Positions 33,674 to 40,850 of a stretch of 64,000 nucleotides of DNA are shown here, piece after piece. The DNA is from Methanobacteriota archaeon (GTDB lineage Archaea > Thermoplasmatota > Thermoplasmata > UBA10834): positions 225,536 to 289,535 of the forward strand of contig CP070748.1 of assembly GCA_020348345.1 (NCBI GenBank), read 5' to 3'. The stretch's first letter is position 1; each line of letters begins with the position of its first letter. Made by a program: the position numbers and the translations under genes. Below the pieces are notes generated by a model. It searched no databases, had not been told where the DNA came from, and was given only the letters and a program-made list of their open reading frames with translations.

Positions 33674-34579
33674 ATGAAGCCTTCGATCATTGTACACGGA
33701 GGGGCTTGGGACATACCGGAGGGTCTGGCCGAGTCGAACGTGAAAGGCTGCGAACACGCAGCGCACAAAGGTTTCGAGGAGCTTGAAGGAGGCGCTTCCG
33801 CCTTGGATGCGGTTGTCGAATCGGTAGCCGCGATGGAAGACAATCCGACGTTCAATGCGGGAGTGGGAGCGGTCTTGAACCGGTCTGGAATGGTCGAACT
33901 AGATGCCATTGTAATGGATGGAGCTTCCTTAAGATACGGAGCGGTAGCTGCGATTCAGTCAACGCGCAATCCCATCAAGGTCGCGAGGACCATCCTCGAT
34001 GAAAGAAACTACTCGTTGCTTGTTGCCGAGGGCGCGCTCAAGCACGCAGATGAACACGGATTCAGCAGATGTTCGGCCGAGGATCTGCTCGTAGGAAGAG
34101 AGCTTGAGGATTACCGAGAGTTCCAGAGGACGGGGCGAATAAGAACTAGGTTGCATTTCTCTGGAGAGGCTGACACCGTGGGTGCATGCGCAATCGACCA
34201 GGAGGGCCATGTCGCATGTGCAACCTCGACAGGGGGAATTCCGCGCAAACACCTCGGCAGAGTGGGCGATTCACCCATTATAGGATGTGGTGGGTATGCC
34301 GATGACAGAGCGGGGGCCGCATCGGCGACAGGATGGGGAGAACAGATCGCTTCAGTGATACTGGCCAAGACGGCGCTTGACCTTCAAGGTCAACTGTCGG
34401 ATCCTACAGCGGCTTGCAGAGAAGCGGTCTCGATTCTGAGCGAAAGAGTTGACGGACTCGGCGGCGTCATTATGGTAGGGATCGACGGCAGGGTAGGTCT
34501 GTATCACAACACTCCAAGAATGGCTTTTGCGTTCATAGAAGGCATGTCTGGCAGTACAGGGGCTGGAATCTCGCTCTGA
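33674..34579 (+). CDS. Isoaspartyl peptidase/L-asparaginase (Ntn hydrolase)
   Basis: A 301-residue plant-type asparaginase precursor. It starts IIVHGGAWDIPEG and contains NAGVGAVLN. The precursor is cut before Thr168, in GEADTVGACAID, and this threonine becomes the N-terminal nucleophile. The C-terminal half has the substrate-loop STGGIPRKHLGRVGDSPIIG and GGYADD. The enzyme hydrolyses beta-aspartyl peptides formed by protein ageing, or asparagine. It ends 8 nt before the convergent regulator gene. Full length and key residues appear intact. Confidence 0.93.
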   Translation: MKPSIIVHGGAWDIPEGLAESNVKGCEHAAHKGFEELEGGASALDAVVESVAAMEDNPTFNAGVGAVLNRSGMVELDAIVMDGASLRYGAVAAIQSTRNPIKVARTILDERNYSLLVAEGALKHADEHGFSRCSAEDLLVGRELEDYREFQRTGRIRTRLHFSGEADTVGACAIDQEGHVACATSTGGIPRKHLGRVGDSPIIGCGGYADDRAGAASATGWGEQIASVILAKTALDLQGQLSDPTAACREAVSILSERVDGLGGVIMVGIDGRVGLYHNTPRMAFAFIEGMSGSTGAGISL

Positions 34580-34587
34580 CTGTATCT

Positions 34588-35457
34588 CTATTCAAGCGTC
34601 GAGCCCACATTCCGCTCTCTGTACGGTCCGAAGAGTTCCGTCTGCAATTCCCTGGCCATGGCCTCGTGTTCTTCACCAGATACTCTCAGCATGCGCCGGA
34701 GAGTATTGAGTATCTCCTTCTCCGCCCCTTCTATCTGCCCATCCGCAAGGGCAATCTCCAGTACCTGCCGGTATATCCTCCTGAATTCCATATGGTCCTC
34801 GGCAAGTTTTCTAAGTATCTCACATTCGAGCGAGCGATGCTCCTCCTCAGATATCTTGAGTGTCTCCCGGAGCTGGTCGATGAGGTATCTCTCCGTTGCC
34901 GTGACCTTGCCATCCCTCCATGCCGTCGATAGCGCCTTCCGGTAGGCTTCGGTCGCCTCGTCGCTGGCGGTCAGATCCGCAATTCGACGCACCTCAATGC
35001 CTTCCAATGACTCCATGTCGAGCGAACCGTTCACGACTGCGGCGGTGACTATGTCACAGAAGGTTATGTGGACTGAAGTGGCCTCGTCGATCTTGTTCAA
35101 CGGCATCTCAACGACCTGGTTCGGGAACTTGACCGGCACCACTACACCGCTGAGTGATTGCCTCATCTCATCCGCCTTCGAAAATCCCAATGCGCTGAGA
35201 TAATAGCCATTCATGCGTTGCTTCATGCCCTTGACATGTGCCTTCCTCTGTACCACCAGTCCAGTGACTATCAAATCCTTCAGATACTGTGGCAGGTGTT
35301 TCCTCTGGATTCCCGTTCCGTTGGCAATTGATTCCTGGGTCAATCCTGATGGGAGCTCATATCTGTCAGCCACATGGGTGTAGTCCGACAAATACAGAAG
35401 AATCCTGTCCTTGCTCGTCACTGACGAGATCTCCTCGATACCCACAGGTGAGCACAT
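34588..35457 (-). CDS. Winged-helix regulator with TerB-like C-terminal domains
   Basis: A 289-residue protein. Residues about 15-90 form a winged helix (LTQESIANGTGIQRKHLPQY, an MarR/ArsR-like helix-turn-helix followed by a wing). Residues about 170-280 hold two related helical units that look like TerB/DnaJ-associated repeats (RKALSTAWRDGKVTATERYL and RQVLEIALADGQIEGAEKEI), often found in stress or metal-response proteins. It is probably a DNA-binding regulator that senses a ligand through the helical part. ATG at 35457; a TATA-like GGTATAAGC patch sits just upstream (minus strand GCTTATACC). Confidence 0.7.
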   Translation of the reverse strand: MCSPVGIEEISSVTSKDRILLYLSDYTHVADRYELPSGLTQESIANGTGIQRKHLPQYLKDLIVTGLVVQRKAHVKGMKQRMNGYYLSALGFSKADEMRQSLSGVVVPVKFPNQVVEMPLNKIDEATSVHITFCDIVTAAVVNGSLDMESLEGIEVRRIADLTASDEATEAYRKALSTAWRDGKVTATERYLIDQLRETLKISEEEHRSLECEILRKLAEDHMEFRRIYRQVLEIALADGQIEGAEKEILNTLRRMLRVSGEEHEAMARELQTELFGPYRERNVGSTLE

Positions 35458-35817
35458 GACGGTCGAGGTATAAGCATATTTTGAAGTGCACGCTGTTAAG
35501 CAAGGCCGTTTGCCAGGCCGAGGGGCGGTCTACGCGATGCCCATTGGCTGATATGATACATCGCGAGGCGATCGTTGTGGCGTTCACGGGAATATAGATC
35601 GTGCTCGCACTCTCATGACGGCGGTGCAGACGGTCAGCTTCGACATCGCAAGCGCAGAGTTCGTACATTTGGTGCATATTATATTTAATTATTAATATCT
35701 CATATTTTATTCAATTGTGACCGTCAATGTGCGATCATATCATCTGACTGGCCATGTGCCTCTATGGTCGCACAGGGAGGCTCAGTTCGGCCACTCATCA
35801 ATGATAGCAATATAATT

Positions 35818-35833
35818 ATACAATATATTGTAT
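35818..35833. promoter_or_regulatory. 16-bp perfect palindrome next to a TATA box
   Basis: ATACAATATATTGTAT reads the same on both strands and is directly followed by TGTTTATAAC (35832-35841), a good TATA box for rightward transcription. A dimeric regulator bound here would block the promoter. The winged-helix protein encoded at 34588-35457 is the nearest candidate, but this pairing is only inferred. Confidence 0.45.
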
Positions 35834-36034
35834 GTTTATAACGAGTAGCTGGAAAAGCATGATATACACCTCGAACAGTGCACTCATCTGATCGCAATGC
35901 CAGAAATGAAGCAGACCCCGGAGAGTTCTTCCCCCCTAGGTAAGGGTCTAGCTGGAGCTTGCGATTAGGCATCTGGCACGATTCACACAAGATGTGGAAC
36001 ATGCCAGAGCTTCGCTTTTGAGGAGGTGTATGCA

Positions 36035-36157
36035 ATGATTCCGAGCACAGTCTGGAGCGCAATCAGGCAAATGCAGCAGGAAAAGACACTCGGAGCCATC
36101 CCGAGGAGACAGAGGATGGCTCCAAGATCGTCTGCGTATGGCAGATGGACGGAGTAG
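36035..36157 (+). CDS. Possible 40-residue basic small protein
   Basis: The ATG at 36035 is preceded by GAGGAGGTG with 6 nt spacing, among the best ribosome sites in the window. The reading is MIPSTVWSAIRQMQQEK followed by 23 residues rich in arginine (IPRRQRMAPR), ending TAG at 36155-36157. No family is recognised. The site quality argues for translation, the short length against certainty. It may also be a leader peptide, although no gene follows closely. Confidence 0.4.
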   Translation: MIPSTVWSAIRQMQQEKTLGAIPRRQRMAPRSSAYGRWTE

Positions 36158-36209
36158 CCATCCATTTCAATGGAGGGATTGCCAAGTCCACCCGATTATG
36201 CTGCAACTG

Positions 36210-36231
36210 GCCCGGGGCATTAGCCCGGGGC
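36210..36231. repeat. GC-rich 9-bp direct repeat/hairpin
   Basis: GCCCGGGGC occurs twice, separated by ATTA. Because CCCGGG is self-complementary, the pair can also fold into a short hairpin with a 7-nt loop. It may end a transcript running in from 35.8 kb. Confidence 0.4.
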
Positions 36232-36352
36232 GACAAACCCTTTCACCGATATTCTCCTGTTCTTAACCGTTTCTTCTGAGGGCGGAAGGGCCACACGAAG
36301 GGCCGCCATGGGAACCCCATGATATCCATTTCCCTATCGAAAATGTGATGGT

Positions 36353-36362
36353 AATTTATATT
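36353..36362 (+). promoter_or_regulatory. TATA box of the DUF5679 gene
   Basis: AATTTATATT is centred about 36 nt before the TTG at 36394 and 30 nt before the in-frame GTG at 36388. The transcript would start near 36384, so the leader is only a few bases long. Confidence 0.6.
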
Positions 36363-36393
36363 AGTGCAACACGATACAGGATTGGTGGTGAAC

Positions 36394-36534
36394 TTGGTCA
36401 AAGCCTATTGTGTGAAGTGCAAGAAGTCCGTCGAGATGAAGGACGCGAAGAAGGTGAAGCTGAAGAATGGAAAGCCAGCCACAAAGGGCTCTTGCCCCAA
36501 GTGTGGCACCAAAGTATTCAGAATCGGCGGATAG
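36394..36534 (+). CDS. DUF5679 zinc-ribbon protein
   Basis: A 46-residue protein starting with TTG (reading LVKAYCVKCKKSVEMKDAKK at the N-terminus) and ending CPKCGTKVFRIGG. The two CxxC pairs form a treble-clef or ribbon zinc site. The pattern AYCVKCKKxVEM...NGKPATKGxCPKCGTKVF is that of the archaeal DUF5679 family, often encoded near ribosomal or metabolic genes. Function unknown; a nucleic-acid role is suspected from its basic charge. GTG at 36388 in the same frame is an alternative start. It was too short for many gene finders. Confidence 0.85.
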   Translation: MVKAYCVKCKKSVEMKDAKKVKLKNGKPATKGSCPKCGTKVFRIGG

Positions 36535-36555
36535 GCGAAAGCCGACAAAACCCCA

Positions 36556-36612
36556 GTGTTTGAAAACCCCCGCCCGAACTCCGTTTACTGTTGTGGGCGG
36601 GTCTTTCAAACA
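36556..36612. terminator. Long hairpin between convergent genes
   Basis: GTGTTTGAAAACCCCCGCCC (36556-36575) pairs with the stretch 36594-36612, whose reverse complement reads GGTGTTTGAAAGACCCGCCC at its 5' end, with about one mismatch and one bulge. The loop is about 18 nt. It lies between the DUF5679 stop at 36534 and the acyl-CoA synthetase stop at 36625, so it probably ends transcription of both genes, as a bidirectional terminator or processing site. Confidence 0.7.
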
Positions 36613-36624
36613 CCAGGACTTCTT

Positions 36625-38007
36625 CTACCTGCTCAGATGCATGCCTCTTTCGACCAATGCGTTCAAGGCTCGCACGCATCGTCGTATTGTTGGAAAGGCT
36701 GGCAATCCAGCGCTCGCAGCTTCCGTCAGCGCCGTCGCCTGGTCGCCGGCAAAGACACTGGCAACTATGGGCTTCGGGCCAGCGGACCTCCTGCCAGCGA
36801 TTTCGATGAGCTGGCGGGTGACATTCGGGGGCTGCAACTCCAACGACATGAGGATTGCATCGATACCTGGATCAGTCTGAAGAATGGCCAACACCTCGTC
36901 ATACATCTCATCAGTGACGCCTGCAGTCAGGTCTATCGGGTTCTGGACCGAGGTGAAATCGGGTACAACCGAGCGAAGCGCCGAACTCGTCTTCTCCGAC
37001 GGTACCGCCATACTCAATGAAGGGGCAGTCTCATTCGACTCCACGAGATCGGAGGCCATGACCCCGAATCCTCCGGCACTGGCAACAATGCATATCCTGC
37101 CTCCGCGTAGATAATTCATTACGGAGAATGCCCGGCATAGGTCAACAAGATCCTCCTCCTCGCGGGCGCGTGTGACTCCTGCTTGTCTGAGCGCACCGTT
37201 CACCACCGGGTCAGACGAAGCAGATATCGCACCGGTGTGAGAGCGAGCCGCTCTTGCGCCTGCAGGCGTCCCTCCGGACTTGACAAGAACTATCGGCATG
37301 CTGCTCGACATCTTCTTGGATAGCTCTATGAAACGCCTTCCGTCCGAGAACGACTCAAGGTACATAGCCATGCAATTTGTGCCTGAGTCCTCCTCGAAGT
37401 ATTGCATCAGGTCCATTTCGTCAATATCGGATTTGTTTCCCACACAGACGCACGCTGAGATTCCCAAGCCTGAAGCTGCAGCCTTCTCCATGAACGAGAC
37501 TGCCACTGCTCCACTCTGTGATATCATCGCAACAGTGCCTGGACACGGCCGACGGCTTCTGTCCTTAGGGATGAAGAGCGTGTCAAGTGAAATGGATGGC
37601 ACGAAGACTCCCATGGCGTTCGGGCCCAGGATGCGCGTCTCTGAGCCTCGAATAGCATCCAACAGCTCTCTTTCGAGCTGGAGACCTGCCTTCCCAGTTT
37701 CGGAAAAACCCGACGCGCTCACGATCACAGCGCGGACACCCTTGGCGACACATTCGCGCGTTGCAGAGACGGAAGCAGATGCAGGAAGCACGATGATGGC
37801 CAAATCGACAACGCCTGTGACCTCTTTGACAGAGCTGTAGCATTTCCTCCCGAGTATCTCATTCTCGTTGGGATTGACAAGATACACCGTTCTATCCCCG
37901 GCCAGGAGATTTGTCAGTACGGCATTACCTATCTTGCCCGCCTTGGCTGATGCACCTATCAACGCGATGGATGAGGGTCTCAGTAGGGGGTCGAGACGGC
38001 TGGTCAT
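36625..38007 (-). CDS. Acyl-CoA synthetase (ADP-forming), alpha-type subunit
   Basis: A 460-residue protein with the CoA-binding domain (LRPSSIALIGASAKAGKIG) and two succinyl-CoA ligase domains. GPNAMGVFVPS and ISQSGAVAVSFMEKAAA precede the phosphorylated histidine in ARSHTGAIS. With a beta subunit (ATP-grasp) it converts acetyl-CoA or another acyl-CoA, ADP and phosphate to the acid and ATP. The beta domain is absent from this gene and was not seen in the window. The ATG at 38007 lies 28 nt from a TATA-like GAATAATACC (38031-38040); ATG at 38019 is the alternative. Confidence 0.88.
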   Translation of the reverse strand: MTSRLDPLLRPSSIALIGASAKAGKIGNAVLTNLLAGDRTVYLVNPNENEILGRKCYSSVKEVTGVVDLAIIVLPASASVSATRECVAKGVRAVIVSASGFSETGKAGLQLERELLDAIRGSETRILGPNAMGVFVPSISLDTLFIPKDRSRRPCPGTVAMISQSGAVAVSFMEKAAASGLGISACVCVGNKSDIDEMDLMQYFEEDSGTNCMAMYLESFSDGRRFIELSKKMSSSMPIVLVKSGGTPAGARAARSHTGAISASSDPVVNGALRQAGVTRAREEEDLVDLCRAFSVMNYLRGGRICIVASAGGFGVMASDLVESNETAPSLSMAVPSEKTSSALRSVVPDFTSVQNPIDLTAGVTDEMYDEVLAILQTDPGIDAILMSLELQPPNVTRQLIEIAGRRSAGPKPIVASVFAGDQATALTEAASAGLPAFPTIRRCVRALNALVERGMHLSR

Positions 38008-38175
38008 CTGGCGAGTCATAGCGTTGACTCGGTATTATTCTATTCACTACGCTGTTCACCAGACGTGGCAGAAGCGTGCCATTGTTGAAGGGTGTTCCTC
38101 CGTCGGACGTCATCCGGGAATGTTCAAATATCGTCAGGGCCATTCACGAGGTTAACGTAGGGGGTTGGGAGGTAC

Positions 38176-38592
38176 ATGGAACTGAGAGACATCGTTGGCG
38201 GTTCTCGCCCTGTCAGGATCTCGCCTGACGCGAGCGTTGCCGACGCGCTTGTGGCTATGGCGGAGAACAAGACGGATTTCGTGATCATTGACAGGACGGA
38301 CATTGGAGACGCTTATGGAATCATCAGTCGTTGGGACATCGTAGTGGGGCCAGTGGCAGAGGGCAAATCACTTTCTGAGATGCCGGCTCTATCGTGCGCA
38401 CGCAAGCCAGTAGTGGTGATGCACAACCTAGACCTAGACATCCGCTGGGTTGCAAAGAAGATGGCGAACGAGAACGTCTCCAGGATCATGGTCTTCGAGG
38501 GGGAGAACTTCGTTGGAGCAGTTTCCGACATGGACATCCTCAAAGCGATTGCCGCGGACGGAACAGGCAAAGGCAAGGGGGGAGATAGCTGA
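38176..38592 (+). CDS. Two-CBS-domain protein 1
   Basis: A 138-residue protein made only of two CBS domains, which usually bind AMP, ATP, SAM or NADH. Pattern elements are VRISPDASVADALVAMAENK, then GIISRWDIV, and ENVSRIMVFEGENFVGAVSD followed by MDILKA. It is the first gene of a four-gene operon with a second CBS protein, HdrA and the MvhD-HdrCB fusion. It has a GGGAGG ribosome site, and its last base is the first base of the next start codon (overlap TGATG). The ligand is not predictable. It may tune the Hdr complex to cell energy status. Confidence 0.88.
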   Translation: MELRDIVGGSRPVRISPDASVADALVAMAENKTDFVIIDRTDIGDAYGIISRWDIVVGPVAEGKSLSEMPALSCARKPVVVMHNLDLDIRWVAKKMANENVSRIMVFEGENFVGAVSDMDILKAIAADGTGKGKGGDS

Positions 38593-39038
38593 TGGAGATA
38601 GGAAGGCTTACCCTACGAGATGTCGTCAAGACCTTCGAGTTGCCTATGATAGCGCCTGATGCGAGCATTCTGGAGGCGATTCAGAAGATGATTGACAGCG
38701 ATTGCTACACGTTGATAGTGCCCAGGAGCTCGAAAAACGACGCCTATGGAATCATTACGAAGAGGGATGTTATATCCAGGGTCGTAGCCGAGGGCAAGAA
38801 TCCTGCCGAGGCCAAGGTGGGCGATTTCATGTCGAAGCCTCTGGTTCTGCTGACCAATCTCTCGCTCGACCTCCGCTGGGTCGCGAACGCGATGGCTAAT
38901 TCAAAGGTTTCGACCATCGCCGTCTTCGAAAAGGGCGATTTCTATGGCTATGTTACCGAATCGTGCATCTTGGACGGCATCTACCACGCTATGAGACGAG
39001 CGAAGATTGAAGATGGCGTCGAGTTCGTGTCTTGCTAG
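38592..39038 (+). CDS. Two-CBS-domain protein 2
   Basis: A 148-residue CBS pair, homologous to the preceding gene: PMIAPDASILEAIQKMIDSD, then GIITKRDVISRVVAEGKNP and KVSTIAVFEKGDFYGYVTES. The repeated element LDLRWVANAMANSKV matches LDIRWVAKKMANENV in the first, showing duplication of the whole gene. Start overlaps the previous stop by one base, so the two are translated together and could form a heterodimer. HdrA starts 25 nt downstream. Confidence 0.88.
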   Translation: MEIGRLTLRDVVKTFELPMIAPDASILEAIQKMIDSDCYTLIVPRSSKNDAYGIITKRDVISRVVAEGKNPAEAKVGDFMSKPLVLLTNLSLDLRWVANAMANSKVSTIAVFEKGDFYGYVTESCILDGIYHAMRRAKIEDGVEFVSC

Positions 39039-39062
39039 AAGGTCACTGACCGGAGAAGACGG

Positions 39063-40850
39063 GTGAAGGAGATGGAAGACACCAGCCCAGATCCTGAGAA
39101 CGAGAAGAAACTTGCAGCCTATCTTTGCGGCTGTCGAGGCGCTGTTTCCCGATTCATCGACCTGGAGGCGATAGCAAAGGAACTCGCTGAGGACCCAGAC
39201 ATCGTCGCTGTCTCAGTTCACGAAGCGTTGTGCTCAAGAGACGGGCAGAGGTTTCTGAAGGAGGAGAGAGCGGCGAAGAAATTCGACAGAGTAGCAGTCG
39301 CCGCCTGCTCGCCGAATATCCAAGGACTCATAATCAGCCGCTCCCTGGAGGAAGAAGGGATGAACAGGTACCTCTTCGAACAGGTCAATATCAGGGAGCA
39401 ATGCGCATGGTCCCATGCAGATCGGGAGCGAGCAACGGAGAAAGCTCGTCGGCTGATACATGGCGCGATCGCGAGGGCCAGGGAGCTGGAGCCGCTCGAG
39501 GATATCGAGGTGCCTATACTGCCGTCGACTTTGATCATCGGCGGAGGCGTCACTGGAATGCAGGCCGCCCTGGATATTGCGGGCGCCGGATTCAAGGTGT
39601 ATCTTGTCGAGAGATCTGGCGAGCTTGGTGGGCGCGCCTACAAGCTCAGCATGACCTTCCCGACTCACAACTGTGGCATCTGCTGCATGCAATATTGCAA
39701 AGAGTGTGTGTTCACCCCGAAGATCGAAGACGTCCATCAGAACGAGAACATCGAGCTGATGCTCAACTCTGAGGTCGAGGATATCACTGGAGGCTTCGGC
39801 AATAGGCATGTGAAGATCCGCATGCCGGAAGACACGAGAGAGTTCGACGTCGGCACGATCATAGTTGCCACGGGATCAAAGACCTTCGACCCCAGCAGGA
39901 TCCCGGAACTCAGATACGGCAATCCCAATGTCATAACCACGGTGGAGCTAGAGCATTTGATGGTCGAACAGAGGGAGAAAGGTGGAGGCCTCAAACGGCC
40001 TTCGGACGGAGCCGTTCCGAAGACCATCAACTTCATTCAATGCGTCGGATCAAGAGATAAGGTCAAGGGTAATCTCCATTGCTCGCTCGTCTGTTGCACT
40101 TATGCCATCGGACAGGCGAGGGAGATCAAGAAACTTCTTCCCGACGCGGAGATCTATGTCCACTACATAGATCTTCGTGGGCCTTACAGAGGATTCGAAG
40201 AGTTCTACGACCAGGCCAAGGAGGAGGGCATCCATTTCGTCCGCGGAAGAGTGTCCGAGGTCGTCGAGGACAAAGGTGAGCTGTTCATCAGAGCTCTCGA
40301 CACAGACTCTGGCGACCTGTTGAACATACCATCCGACCTGGTCGTGCTCGCGGTGGGCCAGGAGCCCTCGGATGGCAGTGAGATGATCTCGAAGATGTTG
40401 CACATCCAGACGGACATCGATCGATTCATGAAGGACATCAACCCCATGTTCCCGTCCGAGTTCAGAAGGGGCGTGTACGTCGCAGGTACGGCGCAGGGGC
40501 CGAAGGGAATCAGGTACTCCATCGAGGACGCGAAGGCTGCCGCAGCGAGTGCTATTGACCTGATGCAGAAGAGCAAGATACCGTTCCCCAGAATCGTCGC
40601 CTTTGTTGACGAGAATCGATGCCGCGGTTGCGGCAGATGCAGAGACGCGTGCGAGTACGAGGCCATAACTCTAGTGAAAGACGAGGACAAGGACGTGATC
40701 GTGTCGAAAGTTGATGAGATCGTATGCGAAGGCTGTGGCGCCTGTGCTGCCACCTGCTGCAACAAGGCAATCACTATCAACAACTTCAAGCGAGAGCAGG
40801 TGGAGGCGCAGATACGCGCTTTGCTGCAGGGGGCTGAAGCCGATGGCTGA
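39063..40850 (+). CDS. hdrA: Heterodisulfide reductase subunit A (HdrA)
   Basis: A 595-residue flavoprotein. The N-terminal ~130 residues include the cluster-bearing AYLCGCRGAVSRF region. The FAD loop is LIIGGGVTGMQAALDIAG. The cluster-binding cysteines CGICCMQYCKEC and then CVGSRD with CSLVCCTYA follow. The C-terminus holds two ferredoxin motifs, CRGCGRCRDAC and CEGCGACAATCCNKA. HdrA is the flavin-based electron-bifurcating subunit of HdrABC complexes, which couple reduction of a disulfide (or other acceptor) to ferredoxin reduction. The start is GTG at 39063. It is encoded with the MvhD-HdrC-HdrB fusion and overlaps it by 8 nt. Confidence 0.93.
   Translation: MKEMEDTSPDPENEKKLAAYLCGCRGAVSRFIDLEAIAKELAEDPDIVAVSVHEALCSRDGQRFLKEERAAKKFDRVAVAACSPNIQGLIISRSLEEEGMNRYLFEQVNIREQCAWSHADRERATEKARRLIHGAIARARELEPLEDIEVPILPSTLIIGGGVTGMQAALDIAGAGFKVYLVERSGELGGRAYKLSMTFPTHNCGICCMQYCKECVFTPKIEDVHQNENIELMLNSEVEDITGGFGNRHVKIRMPEDTREFDVGTIIVATGSKTFDPSRIPELRYGNPNVITTVELEHLMVEQREKGGGLKRPSDGAVPKTINFIQCVGSRDKVKGNLHCSLVCCTYAIGQAREIKKLLPDAEIYVHYIDLRGPYRGFEEFYDQAKEEGIHFVRGRVSEVVEDKGELFIRALDTDSGDLLNIPSDLVVLAVGQEPSDGSEMISKMLHIQTDIDRFMKDINPMFPSEFRRGVYVAGTAQGPKGIRYSIEDAKAAAASAIDLMQKSKIPFPRIVAFVDENRCRGCGRCRDACEYEAITLVKDEDKDVIVSKVDEIVCEGCGACAATCCNKAITINNFKREQVEAQIRALLQGAEADG

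Larger units (their letters stand above)
35458..36393. other. Long AT-rich intergenic island with palindrome and one short ORF
   Basis: 936 nt with no long gene. It contains two strongly AT-rich patches (35680-35715 and 35808-35845), a 16-bp palindrome, a TATA box near 35834-35841, a G/C-rich direct repeat at 36210-36231, and a 40-residue ORF with an excellent ribosome site (36035-36157). A small RNA between about 35865 and 36010 is possible. I could not match it to SRP, RNase P or tRNA. Confidence 0.5.

Noticed and set aside
35860-36010. SRP RNA, RNase P RNA or box C/D sRNA
   Set aside because: I looked for the SRP helix 8 motif, the conserved RNase P cores and paired C and D boxes. Only single short matches such as CTGA were found, which is not enough to call.
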